Part shown: piece by piece, positions 45,886 to 56,955 of the stretch
Position numbering within the stretch: the stretch's first letter is position 1
Layout: each line of letters opens with the position of its first letter
Translations under genes and position numbers: made by a program
The notes under the pieces: model-generated
Seen by the model: the letters and a program-made list of their open reading frames with translations, nothing else
Told to the model about the DNA's origin: nothing
The model's database searches: none
NCBI GenBank assembly: GCA_028023455.1
Contig: JAQFVV010012446.1
Coordinates: 4,961,501-5,025,500 of the forward strand
Source of the DNA: Epiperipatus broadwayi
Taxonomy: Eukaryota; Onychophora; Udeonychophora; Euonychophora; Peripatidae
Direction of reading: 5' to 3'
Length of the DNA stretch: 64,000 bases

Positions 45886-47690
45886 CATTGATGATGATGA
45901 AATAAGATGCACTGTGACTTCTCCTTTATTGGAGTCAGGAATTTCTCAACTACCATGTTCAGAGAAACCTGCTAGCCACTTTACATTTTCTTTCCATTCC
46001 CCACCCTAAGTTTTTCCCATATTCTTCTCTATCCTGCTCCATTCCATTTCCACAATATAATCTTTGACAACTCCATGGCCTTTATATCTAAATCCCCCTT
46101 CTCTTTTTCCAAACCCAACGTAAAAACCAAGAATACACCTTCTATAGAATCCCTTTTTTATATTTATTTTTCCACAACTTCATTATTTGTATTCTTTCTG
46201 CAAGTCAGATATTTATATTAAATTAACAGATGCCTAATATTTTCTATGCCTTCCTTACACAACTTGCAAACTAAATCATCCACATTTTTCCATTTATGTG
46301 TATATTCCCTTGTAGCTAAAGATCCTGTTTGAGTCTTAAATGGTAAACTACTTTCGTTGCTATTATCATAAATTAACTTGCACCCAATATTCTGTTTACT
46401 TCTATATATATTTAAACTCTTTTTACTTTCCATACTAGTTTTCCATCTCTCCAACTACCTATTCTTTATTAATGCATCTATTTTTCTATCCCATTCCTTG
46501 CCATTATTACACTCAACAATTCTCCTAACACAATCATCCGTATACTGACATAAATTCTTTATCCCAATCTTCTGCATACCATATCACCTTTCTCACCCAT
46601 CTTGTTGCCTGCCCTTTACTCAGAACCCAATTAAATACTGTTTTGGCTATTCTCTTATTATCCATAAACTGTAATCTACTGAACATTTTCATTTTGTTTT
46701 TTGCATCTCTCATATAAAAAGTTGACTATCCCATTTCTCCTTGAATTTCCTCCTTTGCCATCCACACATCTGCATCTAATGCATGTCTTCCTACTTCTCT
46801 TTGTACTTTTTCTCAGTAATATATAACACATCATTATCATATGTTAACCCTGCCACTACCATCAATACAATTCTCGCTATATCATATTTATTATATGAAA
46901 ATACTGTTAATTTCTTTATCAGTCTTTTTCTTTTCTTTATTTCATTTATCAATTTTTTCTTCTATTTATCCAAGCAATTTCTCTGATTATTTAATAAGAC
47001 AACAACCAAATAATTATAGTTTCACAACACTTAATTTTATATCCCCAATAAAAGTTCTTTGTCTTCTCTTTTCTCAGTATTAATCATCATTACTTTTGAC
47101 TTTTCTTCACTAAATTTAATCCCCATCTCTTTACCCACCCTTGTGCATGTCCTCAGTATAACTTCCATATTTTCCCTTCTTTCTATGCACAAGAAGACAT
47201 CATCTGCAAATAAAAGACCCAATAATGTATATACTCCCTTGCCACCTATTAATGGTATCTTTACCCTCTTCCTAGTCTTTCTATTGCTCTCTCCATTTCT
47301 CTCAAATACAACAAAAACAAAGTATGTGACATAGGGGCATTTTTGCCTTAGTCCCACCACATTTTTAATTTTAACTGATTCTATACTCCCTAATTGATAC
47401 GTATAGTAATTATTTTCATACAATCTCTTAATAAGATCTACTAAATCTCCATCCATTCCCAAATTTATTAAACTTACCCGTAATCTATTTCTATTTACTC
47501 TATTATATGCATTCTCTATATCTATAAAAACCATATATAACTGTTTACTTGTATTTCTACTTATATATATTAGTTGTGCAACTACAAACAAACTATCACC
47601 TATAGCCTATCCGATCGAAAGCCTCCTTGCATTTCTCCCACAGTATTGTTTTCTTCCATTTTTTGACCCTTCCAGCCTTTATTACAAATG
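45886..47690 (-). mobile_element. 5'-truncated CR1-like LINE copy (RT with FADD, zinc finger)
   Basis: Minus strand: thumb and palm regions with the motif VGLRQKCP (about 47345), the catalytic block LLFADDVFLC (about 47185-47215) with both aspartates present, and the C-terminal finger VCKLCKEGIENIRHLL (about 46220-46275). The frame 47037-47591 is the longest uninterrupted RT piece of this family in the window, but stops and frameshifts interrupt the rest. A GATGATGATG tail lies at its 3' end (about 45890-45900). Confidence 0.85.
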
Positions 47691-49563
47691 AATGTATTAA
47701 AATACTCTCTATTGGCCTCGTAAAATAAGATTTAACACATTGTATATATAAAATTGAATTAAGTCCAAATATGTTAATGTAATAATTCACCAGTCAGATT
47801 TCTAAGAAATCATTTTTAACAAACTTGCAAAGATGCATAGATGTCATTATTTACAATCGTTGGAAACATTTAAAAAAAAATTGAAATCAAAATTAGGGTT
47901 ATTAAACAAAAAAATGGTGAAGTATGGATTGAACAGATCATTAAAAATAATGGCGCTTTAAAAAAAAAAAGAAGAGCAAAATTAAAATTGAGGGAACTAA
48001 ATTGGATGGTGTAGAAAAAAGTCACTAGAGATTTAAATAACCAAAAGGAAATAAAAATGAACAGTCAGAACAAAGCATGTTTTCAAACGATAATTAAGAT
48101 TTAGAAATATGAAGAAATTAAATTACAAAAACAAGTACTGAACCTTTGTATATTCACTAAAATATTGTATAGTTTGAGATGCGCATAGTGATAAAAGACT
48201 CAACGAGAAGAATCTTGACATTTTGAATGCTACTGAAATTTAATAAGAATTATCCGTCTGCAAAACCTTCATTTGAAGAAGGAATTGGAGAGAAATTTTA
48301 TTTGTAGAAATCATAGAATAGAGACATAATTGTTTTGTTTTTACATGGTTTTATGACTTGGGCGTTCGTAAAAAGTTTGAGTCATAGAAGTGCCAGAGTT
48401 AGAATCTATTTGAGGACCTTATGCTCTATAGTTTGTCACTCTACCACTATGCTAAACTATGCAAAATGTTGAACAATTGATTATTGAAAACTGAAAATCC
48501 TAATTTTTGGTATTCATCAAGACTGTAAAATTGATGCTATTGCAGAAGCACAAGCATTATAGTTTTTGGGTAGTGATCCTATCTGATGACAATACTATCA
48601 CGTAATTGCAACTTTTCATACCATATGAAAAAGTGAGTAACTAAAAAATTTAAAGAAAATCTAATTTGCATAAAGATATAAAATAATCATATTAACAAAT
48701 GACATGATTGATATGAAATTGGATGAAGCATTTAGAACTATATTAATATATCAGTTGTAAAATATTTTTACAATATATTATAAATTGATGATCAGCAGTA
48801 CTATTAAACAGTGGTCGACCTAACCTTTTCATTTGTAATTGAAACTGATATGAGGACTTTGATAACTTAAACAGAGAAGATTCTGTGAAGTTTATTAACC
48901 CTATATGGTTCAATGGATGTCAGACTCTGGAGTGTTCGGTCATCAGGTCAATTCCACTTCTAGTATCTCTGGTACCCAAACTTCTTATGAATTCCTGAGC
49001 AGTACACGATTCAATTATTTATTTGTCCAGCATGGTTTAGTGTGGTTATTTGGAATCGATTCAAGTTCTGTCATTTCCGGTGCTCAAATGTCGTTAAAAA
49101 ATCTGGAGCAAAAAAGTCATTCAATTATTATTTTATTTAAATTTCTAGAGGAATGACATATATTTCTGTATTGAAATTGAATATAAAAACAATTTTCTTA
49201 GATGACATGTTATGTATTTTCACCAGTCATATTATTAACTGTGCGTAATTCAGGTTTTTGCAAATATTAATTTAGCGATATTGCTGGAAAAGATTTTCTT
49301 ATTATTACTATCGATTGAATATCGTTCAAGACATTAGTATCACAGTCTATTTATAATCTGGTTTTATGTATTGTGTAAATTGTGTGTGAGAAAAATCATA
49401 TTTCTATATATGTAAGTAGTTTTTCTTGTTTTATTTTTTATGTTTTATTTTCTGCATACTTATAAAACAATTCCTTATTATTTCGAATAAATAAAAAATA
49501 GATAAAAGCCATTATTATAATTAACTTTTGATATGCTTTTTAATGAATCTAATATTTTTTTAG
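47691..49563. other. AT-rich, no supported gene
   Basis: About 1.9 kb with no recognised element. A weak tRNA-like relic may exist near 48415-48475 (see rejected list). The open frame at 48905-49156 has no recognisable domain and no splice context. Confidence 0.25.
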
Positions 49564-49607
49564 ACTGTCCTTGTCACTGCACCACCACAGACCACTGTTA
49601 TTCAGAA
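49564..49607 (+). CDS. Candidate internal exon TVLVTAPPQTTVIQ
   Basis: A strong acceptor (AATATTTTTTTAG, ending 49563) precedes 44 coding bases, ended by a donor AA|GTAAGG at 49608. Read in phase 0, as required by the candidate exon at 12404-12463, it encodes TVLVTAPPQTTVIQ plus two bases. Joined in that order, the two exons would give a short Thr/Pro/Gln/Val-rich N-terminus. This composition is seen in front of the Cys-rich domain of PLAC8-like and some LITAF-like proteins, but no such domain is visible before the window ends. The implied intron of 37 kb would contain the galectin-like exon on the other strand. Identity is speculative. Confidence 0.4.
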
Positions 49608-49609
49608 GT

Positions 49610-50267
49610 AAGGTTTTAATCTAAATACTACTTATTTTATTAAAATTTAACCATTATAGTCATTTTAGTACGAGTATGTGTACAATTAACATTATGTTAA
49701 ATTCTAACTTTTATAAAGATTTCATGAATATTTTAAAAAAAAATTCAAATATGGCACAATTAATTAATAATTATTATATATCGTAACAGTAGCATTGCTA
49801 AAGTTAGTTTTCATTATTAGAGAAATGTTAGAATAATAAAATTAAGCAGTTTAGTCAAGAGAGAAAAACTATGGATGTTGAAGTCTTACCAATTATATAT
49901 GAAATAAAAAGAAAAAAATGAAAGATTCAATGTATATGGCACATTAGAAATTATTGCTGTATGCGGTTGTGAAACATGGTATTGTAAAATTGAAACTTTA
50001 ACATTAATAGGTATATAGTATTTTTATAATGGGTGTGTATGTATAAAAAAGCTACATTTGTTAGACACATTATTCTGATTTTTATAATAATTGATGTCAT
50101 GAAACATGGGGTATTGTATAATTCAAACTAACCTTAATAGGTATATAGTATTTTTTAAATGTGGGTGTATAAAGCAGTTGTATTTGCTAGGCACATTAAA
50201 AGTTATTGCTGATTTTTATAATAATTTAGGTCATGAAACATGGTATTGTGAAATTAAAACTGTAACC
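49610..50267. other. AT-rich with a short two- to three-copy local repeat
   Basis: The phrase around GTCATGAAACATGG...ATTGTGAAATT...TAATAGGTATATAGTATTTTT recurs near 49970, 50095 and 50230, suggesting a decayed tandem repeat of about 125 bp. Nothing else is recognised. Confidence 0.4.
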
Positions 50268-50429
50268 ATAAGCCAATAAACATCACATGATCACCATTTC
50301 TTATGCTTGCTTATAACTGTTATTAAAACAGGCAAAACTCACTATACGTATTGCCACACACAGCAAGATAGAGAAATCAGTGGATGCCAGAAGGCTTGTG
50401 CATAAAATCCCCATCTAGTGCTTATTCAT

Positions 50430-50485
50430 CCAATATCCCCAGACTAGTTTCTGGTTTGTGGCCTTCGTCAGTGAGAAGCCTTGGA
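50430..50485 (-). ncRNA. Family A hammerhead ribozyme, core intact, weakened stem II
   Basis: The minus strand reads CCAAGGCTTCTCA, CTGACGA, stem II GGC-CACAA-ACC, GAAA, ACTAGTC, TGGGGATATTGG. Position 7 tolerates any base, so CTGACGA keeps the core. Stem II has one mismatched pair (C-A), leaving two pairs. Helix I is complete with two G-U pairs, and the outer CCAA/TTGG helix is intact. Confidence 0.8.
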
Positions 50486-51004
50486 TCTGAAAGCACTGCA
50501 CCTAGATCTTAGGATCTAATGCAACCCTCCAGCCGCCTTTTATTTCACTTAACTACAAAACTATGAGTCTTAAATTGAAACACCTTAATATTTTCAATCC
50601 AAGCTCATCAGCTTATATAGTCAAATAGGTCTGAACTCAGTTCAGTACCCATACATTTTCGTGTCTTAGATTTTTTAATAACTATAGTCACCACTATCCT
50701 ATTAGGCAGGATTGGTTTTAAGCCAATAAACATCACACGATCACCATTTCTTATGCTTGCTTATAACTGTTATTAAAATAGGCAAAATTCACTATATGTA
50801 TTGCCACACACAGCAAGCTAGAGTAATCAATGGATGCCAAAGACTGAATTCAGACCTATATGACTATATAAGCTGATGATCTTGGATTAAAAATATTAAG
50901 GTGTTTTCAATTTTAGGCTTATAGTTTTGTAATTAAGTAGAGATAAAAGGTGGCTGCTGGAGGGTTGTATTAGATCCTAAGGTTTAGATGCAGTGCTCTC
51001 AGAT

Positions 51005-51059
51005 CCAAAGCTCCTCACTGACGAAGGTCAAAAGCCAGAAACTAGTCTGGGGATATTGG
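51005..51059 (+). ncRNA. Family A hammerhead ribozyme, core intact
   Basis: Plus strand: CCAAAG, CTCCTCA, CTGACGA, stem II GGT-CAAAA-GCC (two G-C and one U-G), GAAA, ACTAGTC, TGGGGATATTGGAT. All invariant bases are present. Helix I and the outer helix (six pairs) form. The predicted cut is after AGTC. Confidence 0.83.
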
Positions 51060-51681
51060 ATGAGTAGGCACTAGATGGGAATTTTATGCCCAAGCTTTCT
51101 GACATCCATTGATTACTCTGGCTTGCTGTGTGTGGCAATACGTATAGTGAGTTTTGCCTGTATTTATAACAGTTATAAGCAAGCATAAGAAATGGTGATC
51201 ATGTGAGGTTTATTGGCTTAAAATCAATCCTGCCTAATAGGATAGTGGTGGCTATAGTTATTAAAGAACTAAAGACACCAAAATGTATGGGTACTGAACT
51301 GAGTCTAGACCTATATGACTATATAAGCTGATGAGTTTGGATTGGAAATATTAAGTTGTTTTTAATTTAAGACTCATAGTTTTGTAGTTAAGTAGAGATA
51401 AAAGCTGGCTGCTGGAAGGTTGCATTGAAAATTTTGATATTATGAAACACAATTTTTTTTTTTTTTCTAAGTATTTTTATCTTCTTTGTAATAATTAAAT
51501 TTGTTCTGGTAACTTTGAGATTGAAGAATAAATTAAACTCAATTTTTATAAAAATATAAAGTTAACTCACTGTACAGTCTTACACACACCTGCACATATT
51601 TTCACATGATCCTCAACTCTCCATGCCCTCTCATATTGCTGACCCACCTGATCACACACATGTTGAAAAGATAAATAATCA

Positions 51682-51731
51682 CCAATATATGTATTTCATG
51701 CTAAACCAGCACTCACCGGTTAGTCCAGATT
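51682..51731 (-). ncRNA. Family B-prime hammerhead ribozyme, inactive core
   Basis: Minus strand: GGACTAA, CCGGTGA in place of CTGATGA, stem II GTGCT-GGTTT-AGCAT, GAAA, ATA-CA-TAT-A, TTGG. Two core substitutions (U4 to C and A6 to G) should inactivate it. The cleavage triplet is UA-type (TATA then TTGG). Confidence 0.65.
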
Positions 51732-51934
51732 ACCATCTCTGCACATATTTACAATCAGTGTTCAGCTTTATATTAAGATAGCCAATCTTCATACTTTAAT
51801 GGACAGGCTTCAAACTACACCAACTCACAACTCTTCAGCCTTCCATGTCATTGAAAATCTGATGATGGAATGTTCAAAGCCCACATTAGTGCCAATGTTG
51901 TTATCCTACTGATTGTATATATGTGGAGATGGTA

Positions 51935-51990
51935 ATCTGGACCAACTGATGAGTGCTGGTTTAGCACAAAATACAGATTTTGGTGATTAT
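51935..51990 (+). ncRNA. Family B-prime hammerhead ribozyme, inactive (G12 to A)
   Basis: Plus strand: ATCTGGACCAA, CTGATGA, stem II GTGCT-GGTTT-AGCAC, then AAAA instead of GAAA, then ATACAGATTTTGG. Stem II is perfect, but the second core block and helix III have decayed. Confidence 0.65.
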
Positions 51991-52075
51991 TTATCTTTTC
52001 AACATGTTTGATCAGATGGGTCAGCAATATGAGATGGCATGGAGAGTTGAGGTCATGTGAAAGTCTGAGTTCAAA

Positions 52076-54355
52076 TCCTTTATATAAAACTATAAAGGTA
52101 AATAAAAAAAATAATTTCAATTGTTTTTTTTTTGTATTCAATTTGTTAATTAATTGAGTCATTAATTTGCTATCATCCAGTAAATAAATCAACATATTTG
52201 TCTTCAGTAAGCATAAATTGGCACCAGGGAGGACAGAGTTATATGTAGGAGATGAAAACCATAACCAGTTGAAATCAGGTGAAGATGAAATTGAGTAGTA
52301 GCTGTCAGTATTTGAAGGCATTATTCATAAAACTTTCTTAAAAGTTAGTAGAAATTATTTAAGAAAAAGAAGTTAGCATCAACTTTATTAGACAGAGGGG
52401 ACAATACCAGCCTTGGGAGATAGTAATTTTTTTTTAATGGGAACATGACAATATTATTCATCATTGGTTAGAATTGCACAAAGTTGGCTTGTGCCAGTGT
52501 TAATTGGGTCTTTATTAACTAGAAATATAATTGCTGATTAAATAATGGATGTAGAGCTATAAAAATATCTTATAGCCTCCTACTGTGTATATTCTAAAAT
52601 ATGTTCCTGGGCCAATAGCCTGTTTATTAATCAATGAAAGTCATTTCATTCTGGATTAATATAAAGTGAAAAAAATTAAATCAATAATGGAATAAAATTC
52701 AGCAAAGCTATTGAAGTCATGGAAGGACAATTATTTAATTAGGAAGCTTAATTTGTATAGAAGAAATATTTTGAACACTGTTGAAAGTTTTTATTAAAAT
52801 TAGACTGCATAGTAAAAGAAGGACAAAGTAAAACTAAAGAAATGGGAAAATACAAGAGATAATTCCAGAATAGTTCTACTGAACATTTGAAAGGTATCGT
52901 GCAAGGGCAAGAGAAATGGGAGAGAGGTAAGTAAATATAAAACCCAGCAGAGATATATGTGTACTATGCAGTGTTATTTATACATTTATAGATGCACCCA
53001 CAATAAAAGTATGAATTAATGTACTCATATGGATATGAAATATGATTTTATATTTGAAATTTCTTATTCTCATAATTCCTTAATTTATTAAATTATTTTA
53101 AAGTTAAAGAACGTAATCATTTTTATTTCAATTTTCAACCATTGCGTAGCATATAATTTATTCATATGAGTGGTTGTGGTTATCTATTGTGTAGAAGGGT
53201 TTGAAATGCTTTCAAGTTGTGCTAGACATGGTTAACTTATTAGGATAGGAAAAGCATTTAAGGAGTAATAAGGGTAGCTAAGTCAGTCTCCTGAATTCAG
53301 AGATGGCACCAGAATGAATAGAAGCATTTTTACTTTTGAAATAAATAAAGCTGGTTTGTTCTAGCCGGTGTAAGTTTATCGTTAGTTCGGAGAAATTGTT
53401 AAGAAAATAGAACCAGTTCATCAGTATTATTTCATCGGGGTCATAATTTGAGTAATCAACCTCAAAAATCTTTGATGATAGGTTATTTTGGCAATGAGCT
53501 AGTAACTGATATTGTGATGGGTGGATAAAATTTCCATTTAGGATTGATAGGACAGTAAATAAATGGGGTTCCACCATGATTCAAACATTCTCAGGATTCA
53601 TTATTTGCTACTGTTATTACATTTGGCATAAATTTCATTTGGGACCTAGTGACTGCCCAATATGGGCATATTCATTGGATAATCAACTTCATCATTACTA
53701 CTCATGGATTCATTCAATGTATGTAATGTATTGTAACTGAATGTGTATAATATATCGGGTCACTCTATCACTTTAGGTTTCATATCGGGTTACTAACTGA
53801 AAATGCACGTTTTATACCTCTGTATGATACTGTTGATGATGAATCAGTTACCTTTTATAATTATTATCATCAGTTTTATTTTATTTTATTGTATGTAAAT
53901 AATATAATCTGTTGTATTAGAGCATCACAGTAAAGTAAAGCTGACTGTTATTATACAAAAATTACAATGTGTATCTATTATATAATCTTGTTCGCTAAAC
54001 TAACCATAGAAATGTGAAATCGCAGTGACCATGATGTAATCCAGATTTTGGGGAGCAATGAACAAAATGTTATGATTCCAATTCTTAAGAAAACAATAAT
54101 TATACAAATCAATACGTGAATCAGAAATACATCCCCATTTAGAACATTCTGGTCCATATTTCTGTTTGATATTTTACGAGTCTTTTAATTTCTTCACTTT
54201 TCTTTCTGAAATACTGTAGGTCTTTATTGTATTCTATTCTTTGCAACATCTTTCCAATGGAAGCAATCAATTTTGCATCTCTTTGGAATATCTTTGAGAT
54301 AATCCTTATAATACAGATAGGGTTTACCTTATCCATGGAAACCACATTCACAGAG
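52076..54355. other. No supported gene
   Basis: About 2.3 kb of ordinary AT-rich sequence. The minus-strand open frames at 53278-53577 and 51848-52321 have no recognisable domain; the latter overlaps the B-prime foldback and is a shadow. Confidence 0.25.
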
Positions 54356-54583
54356 ACTAAACTCTGTATAGTAGCGCCACTCAGTGGAAGCCAGAGTAAT
54401 CAATGGATGCAAGGTTTGTGCACGGAATCCCTATCTAGTGCCTACTCATCCAATATTCCCAAACTAGTTTTTGGCTTGTAACTTTCATCAGTGAGGAGCC
54501 TACGGTATGGAGAGTTTAGCTTCTGTGTAAACAGTTTGGGTAAGCATAAAAAATGGTGGTCATGTGATATTTAGTGGTTTAAT
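54356..54583. mobile_element. Family A foldback, internally deleted, dead ribozyme (A5)
   Basis: The minus arm (AAACTCTGTATAGTAGCGCC onward) runs to GAGGAGCCT and then jumps into the plus terminal arm (TACGGTATGGAGAGTTTAGC). The hammerhead relic at 54450-54500 keeps CTGATGA, but GAAA reads AAAA and the cleavage triplet is GTT. The non-coding element is shorter than most copies. Confidence 0.75.
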
Positions 54584-55064
54584 CTTGCATTGCTTATTTG
54601 TTTTACATGTCCAACCAATGAATTTGTAATTTTGCAATAGTGGACTTTATAAAGTATCACATCCAACAAGATGAAGAACAACTTGTCATTGTATTTTTAG
54701 AAATTTATGGAACATCTTTAAATGAAACTCTTCTAATGATTTTCAAGTCTAAATAATATTTGATTAATTGACTAATAAAATAACTATAATTGGTATATAC
54801 GTTGACTGTTTACAGTTTAAGTTAGAAATATAAAATTATGCATGACTTTAATTAAGAAGAATTACTATCAGAATATCGATTTATGAACAAGGATATAATC
54901 CCCAAAGATTGATGTTGGCAGGATGAGCTTAACCTGTAATTATTCCTAAAGACTTCTATTAATAATGTGTATAATATTATAAAGTTTTATTTTTAAGAAA
55001 ATATAATAAAATGTAAAATTATACATTTTATCAGATTTTTATAAATTAAGAAACACCCAAAATA

Positions 55065-55800
55065 CTAGTAATCAATGGATACTAGAAGATTAGAGCATTG
55101 AAATCTCTATCTAGTGTCTACTCATCCTACATCCCCAGATTAGTTTCTAGCTTATGGCTTTCATGAGTGAGGAGCCTTGGATTTGAGAGCAGTGCACCTA
55201 GATCTTTGGATCTAACACATCCCTGCAGAAGCCATGTTTTAGCCCAAACTAAAAACAAATGTTTTCATTCTAAGCTAATTTTCCTATAGACATACAGATC
55301 TGAACTCAGTTAAATATCTATATATTTTGGCATCTTTAGCTTTTTAATGACCATGGTTGCTAATATACTTTGGCTTAGACTGATGTTAAATCACTATAAC
55401 ATCACATTACAATCATTTCTTACAGAATCTGTTAGCATAGTAGCAACTCTCCATACAGTATTGCTATATAGTTCATATATGTATGACTATACAGGTTAAT
55501 TAGCTTAGAATGAAAATGTGTTTTTAATTTGGGCTCATAATTTTTTGTTAACTAAATAGGTTTAAGGTGGTTGCTGGAGGAATGTATTAGATCCAAATAT
55601 CCTAGACACAATGCTCTCAGATCCTAGTCTCCTCAGTTATGGAGGCTGTAAACTAGAAACTAATCTGGGGATACTGTATGAGTATGCACTGGATAGGATT
55701 TTAATGCACTGTGGCCTGAGCTAGGTGGCAGTATCGCATAAAGTTGTTACTGTGTTAACAGATTGTGTAAGCATAAAAAGTGACTTATCATATGATGTTA
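55065..55800. mobile_element. Old family A foldback dimer with two dead ribozymes (A6)
   Basis: The minus arm and plus arm flank a middle segment, as in the 35.8 kb copy. Hammerhead relics lie at 55127-55180 (minus; CTGATGA changed to CTCATGA) and 55623-55677 (plus; changed to GTTATGG). In both, the GAAA block survives and the site reads ACTAATC rather than ACTAGTC, so the palindrome is lost. Divergence is highest here, so it is probably the oldest clear dimer. Confidence 0.75.
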
Positions 55801-56206
55801 GACAAATATGTTGATAATATTCTGGTTCAATGTTTGTCTGTGAACAATTGATAGTATTTATACAGTGAAAGCAAATGAATGCAGTGTTTCTTATGTATTA
55901 TTTTAAAAATCAACATGTATCTGTAATGGAATCGGATTTTTGAATTGAAAGCTCAGCCACATGAGCTTACTGCTTGGTGGCAACTGGATTCTCTTAATAT
56001 CTAACTGATTTTTCTATCACAGTGACTGGAAACTTTTTATAAGTTTCAAAACTATTTATGAAAAAACAAGATGTTGTTTCATCTGAATACAAATATAATG
56101 TATAAACTAACTTGAGAAGTAACTAAAGGGGATTTGAACACAGACTTTCAAACTCCCTTCAGCTAACCAATCCCATCATGCCCACATACATGTGAAAAAG
56201 ATAAAT

Positions 56207-56261
56207 GATCTCCAATATATGTATTTCGCACTGAACCAACACTCATCAGTTGGTCCAGATC
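56207..56261 (-). ncRNA. Family B-prime type I hammerhead ribozyme, core intact
   Basis: Minus strand: GATCT, GGA, CCAA, CTGATGA, stem II GTGTTG-GTT-CAGTGC (three of six pairs are G-U), GAAA, ATA-CA-TAT, A, TTGG, AGATC. Helix I pairs CCAA with TTGG. The outer helix pairs GATCT with AGATC across a three-base bulge. The expected cut is after UA. All invariant core bases are present, though the wobble-rich stem II may be weak. Confidence 0.8.
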
Positions 56262-56321
56262 ATTATCTCCCACATATATATATATAATCAGTTCTTGATT
56301 TATATCAATATAGCAAATCTT

Positions 56322-56394
56322 AAACCACGAAACATCACATGATCACTATCTCTTATACTAGTGCTACTGTATGGAGAGAGTTTTGCCTTGTTTA
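56322..56394. mobile_element. Nested family A mini-foldback with perfect 12-bp target duplication (A7)
   Basis: Only the extreme arms remain: AAACCACGAAACATCACATG to TTATACTAGT, then GCTACTGTATGGAGAGAG to TTTGCCTTGTTTA. ATAGCAAATCTT flanks it on both sides (56310-56321, 56395-56406). The insertion is younger than the family B-prime repeat it interrupts. Confidence 0.85.
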
Positions 56395-56584
56395 ATAGCA
56401 AATCTTCAAACTTTAATTGACAGATTTTGATCTTCTTCACTCTTTAACTCTTCAGCCATCCATATCATTGAAAATCTGATGATGAAATGCTCAAAACCCT
56501 TGTGTTTACAGATATAGATATATTGATTTTCATAAAACAATTGATGTTAATTGGAAATAAGTAATGTAAGAAGAAAAGGTACAA

Positions 56585-56734
56585 ATAAGAAAATTTAAAG
56601 AAGCTACTCACATGACAATGGCAAAAAATCCTGTAAGCCAACCTAGTGTGGCTATATATAATGTATGGAAACCACTAATCAACTTTACTCTTATGAAGAA
56701 AAAGTGGAGGAATCAGGAAGAAGCTCATAGATAA
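56585..56734 (+). pseudogene. Penelope-like element ORF, C-terminal end
   Basis: The plus strand encodes FKEATHMTMAKNPVSQPSV, then NVWKPLINF and a short basic tail to a stop at 56734. This is the typical end of Penelope-like reverse transcriptase/GIY-YIG proteins, just after the endonuclease domain. The endonuclease itself is missing, so the copy is 5'-truncated. It is followed directly by the tRNA-like/hammerhead-like 3' segment, as in the 60.8 kb copy. Confidence 0.7.
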
Positions 56735-56764
56735 GTATATGAAATTTCTACTGATTGTTGCCTT

Positions 56765-56955
56765 TGGTAGTTTGGCTCCGTTGGTTGGAGCATTACTTTA
56801 AAATTCAATACTCAAGAATCTAAGGGTCCAAGTTTGTTTCCCATGCTAGTACTGTCAATAGGTCAGGCCAGCAACACCTGAAGAAGAGGGGAGGATAACT
56901 CATCTCGAAACATTGTGCATATACTAACCTGTTTGATGTGCTATTACTAACAGTT
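56765..56955 (+). mobile_element. Penelope-like 3' segment: tRNA-like head plus hammerhead-like core
   Basis: The head reads TGGCTCCGTTGGTTGGAGC (box A-like) to CCAAGTTTGTTTCCCATGC (box B-like). The body has CACCTGAAGAAGAGG, then CATCTCGAAACATTGTG at 56878-56916. The body follows the hammerhead pattern CTGANGA, stem II, GAAA, short helix III, which is known from Penelope-like terminal repeats. The base at the cleavage position is G and helix I is not evident, so it is probably inactive. Confidence 0.6.

Larger units (their letters stand above)
50268..51427. mobile_element. Family A hammerhead array: tandem and inverted units, 450-bp period (A4)
   Basis: The minus-orientation unit begins AGCCAATAAACATCAC at 50271 and again at 50721, giving a 450-bp head-to-tail period. 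The second unit is cut at about 50840, where orientation switches to plus. It then runs through a complete plus arm with a hammerhead and into a second plus unit that stops at GGTTGCATT (51427). One insertion therefore contains at least four partial units in two orientations. The unit has no ORF. This is the clearest evidence that family A spreads as multimers. Confidence 0.88.
51585..52075. mobile_element. Family B-prime hammerhead foldback (B3)
   Basis: A minus arm (51585 to about 51745) and a plus arm (about 51920 to 52075) are mirror images. TCACATGATCCTCAACTCTC matches the reverse of GAGAGTTGAGGTCATGTGA, and GATAAATAATCACC matches GGTGATTATTTATC. About 170 bp separate them. Both arms contain hammerhead relics whose helix III is of the ATA-CA-TAT type. 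Confidence 0.75.
56100..56510 (-). mobile_element. Family B-prime hammerhead repeat with a nested family A mini-foldback (B4)
   Basis: A minus-orientation unit resembles the 51.6 kb copy: CACATGTGAAAAAGATAAATGATC, the hammerhead, CATTATCTCCCACATA, the ATAGCAAATCTT segment, and AACTCTTCAGCCATCCAT...CTGATGATGAAATGCTC. It is interrupted at 56322-56394 by a separate family A insertion. It carries the only core-intact family B ribozyme in the window. Confidence 0.78.

Noticed and set aside
48410-48480. Minus-strand tRNA-like relic with TAGCATAGTGG box A
   Set aside because: Box A fits, but box B (AAATAGATTC) and arms do not pair well, and no tail or duplication was found. Not strong enough to annotate.
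56440-56500. CTGATGATGAAATGCTC motif (also near 51855) as a further hammerhead
   Set aside because: There is no room for stem II between the two core-like blocks and no pairing flanks.
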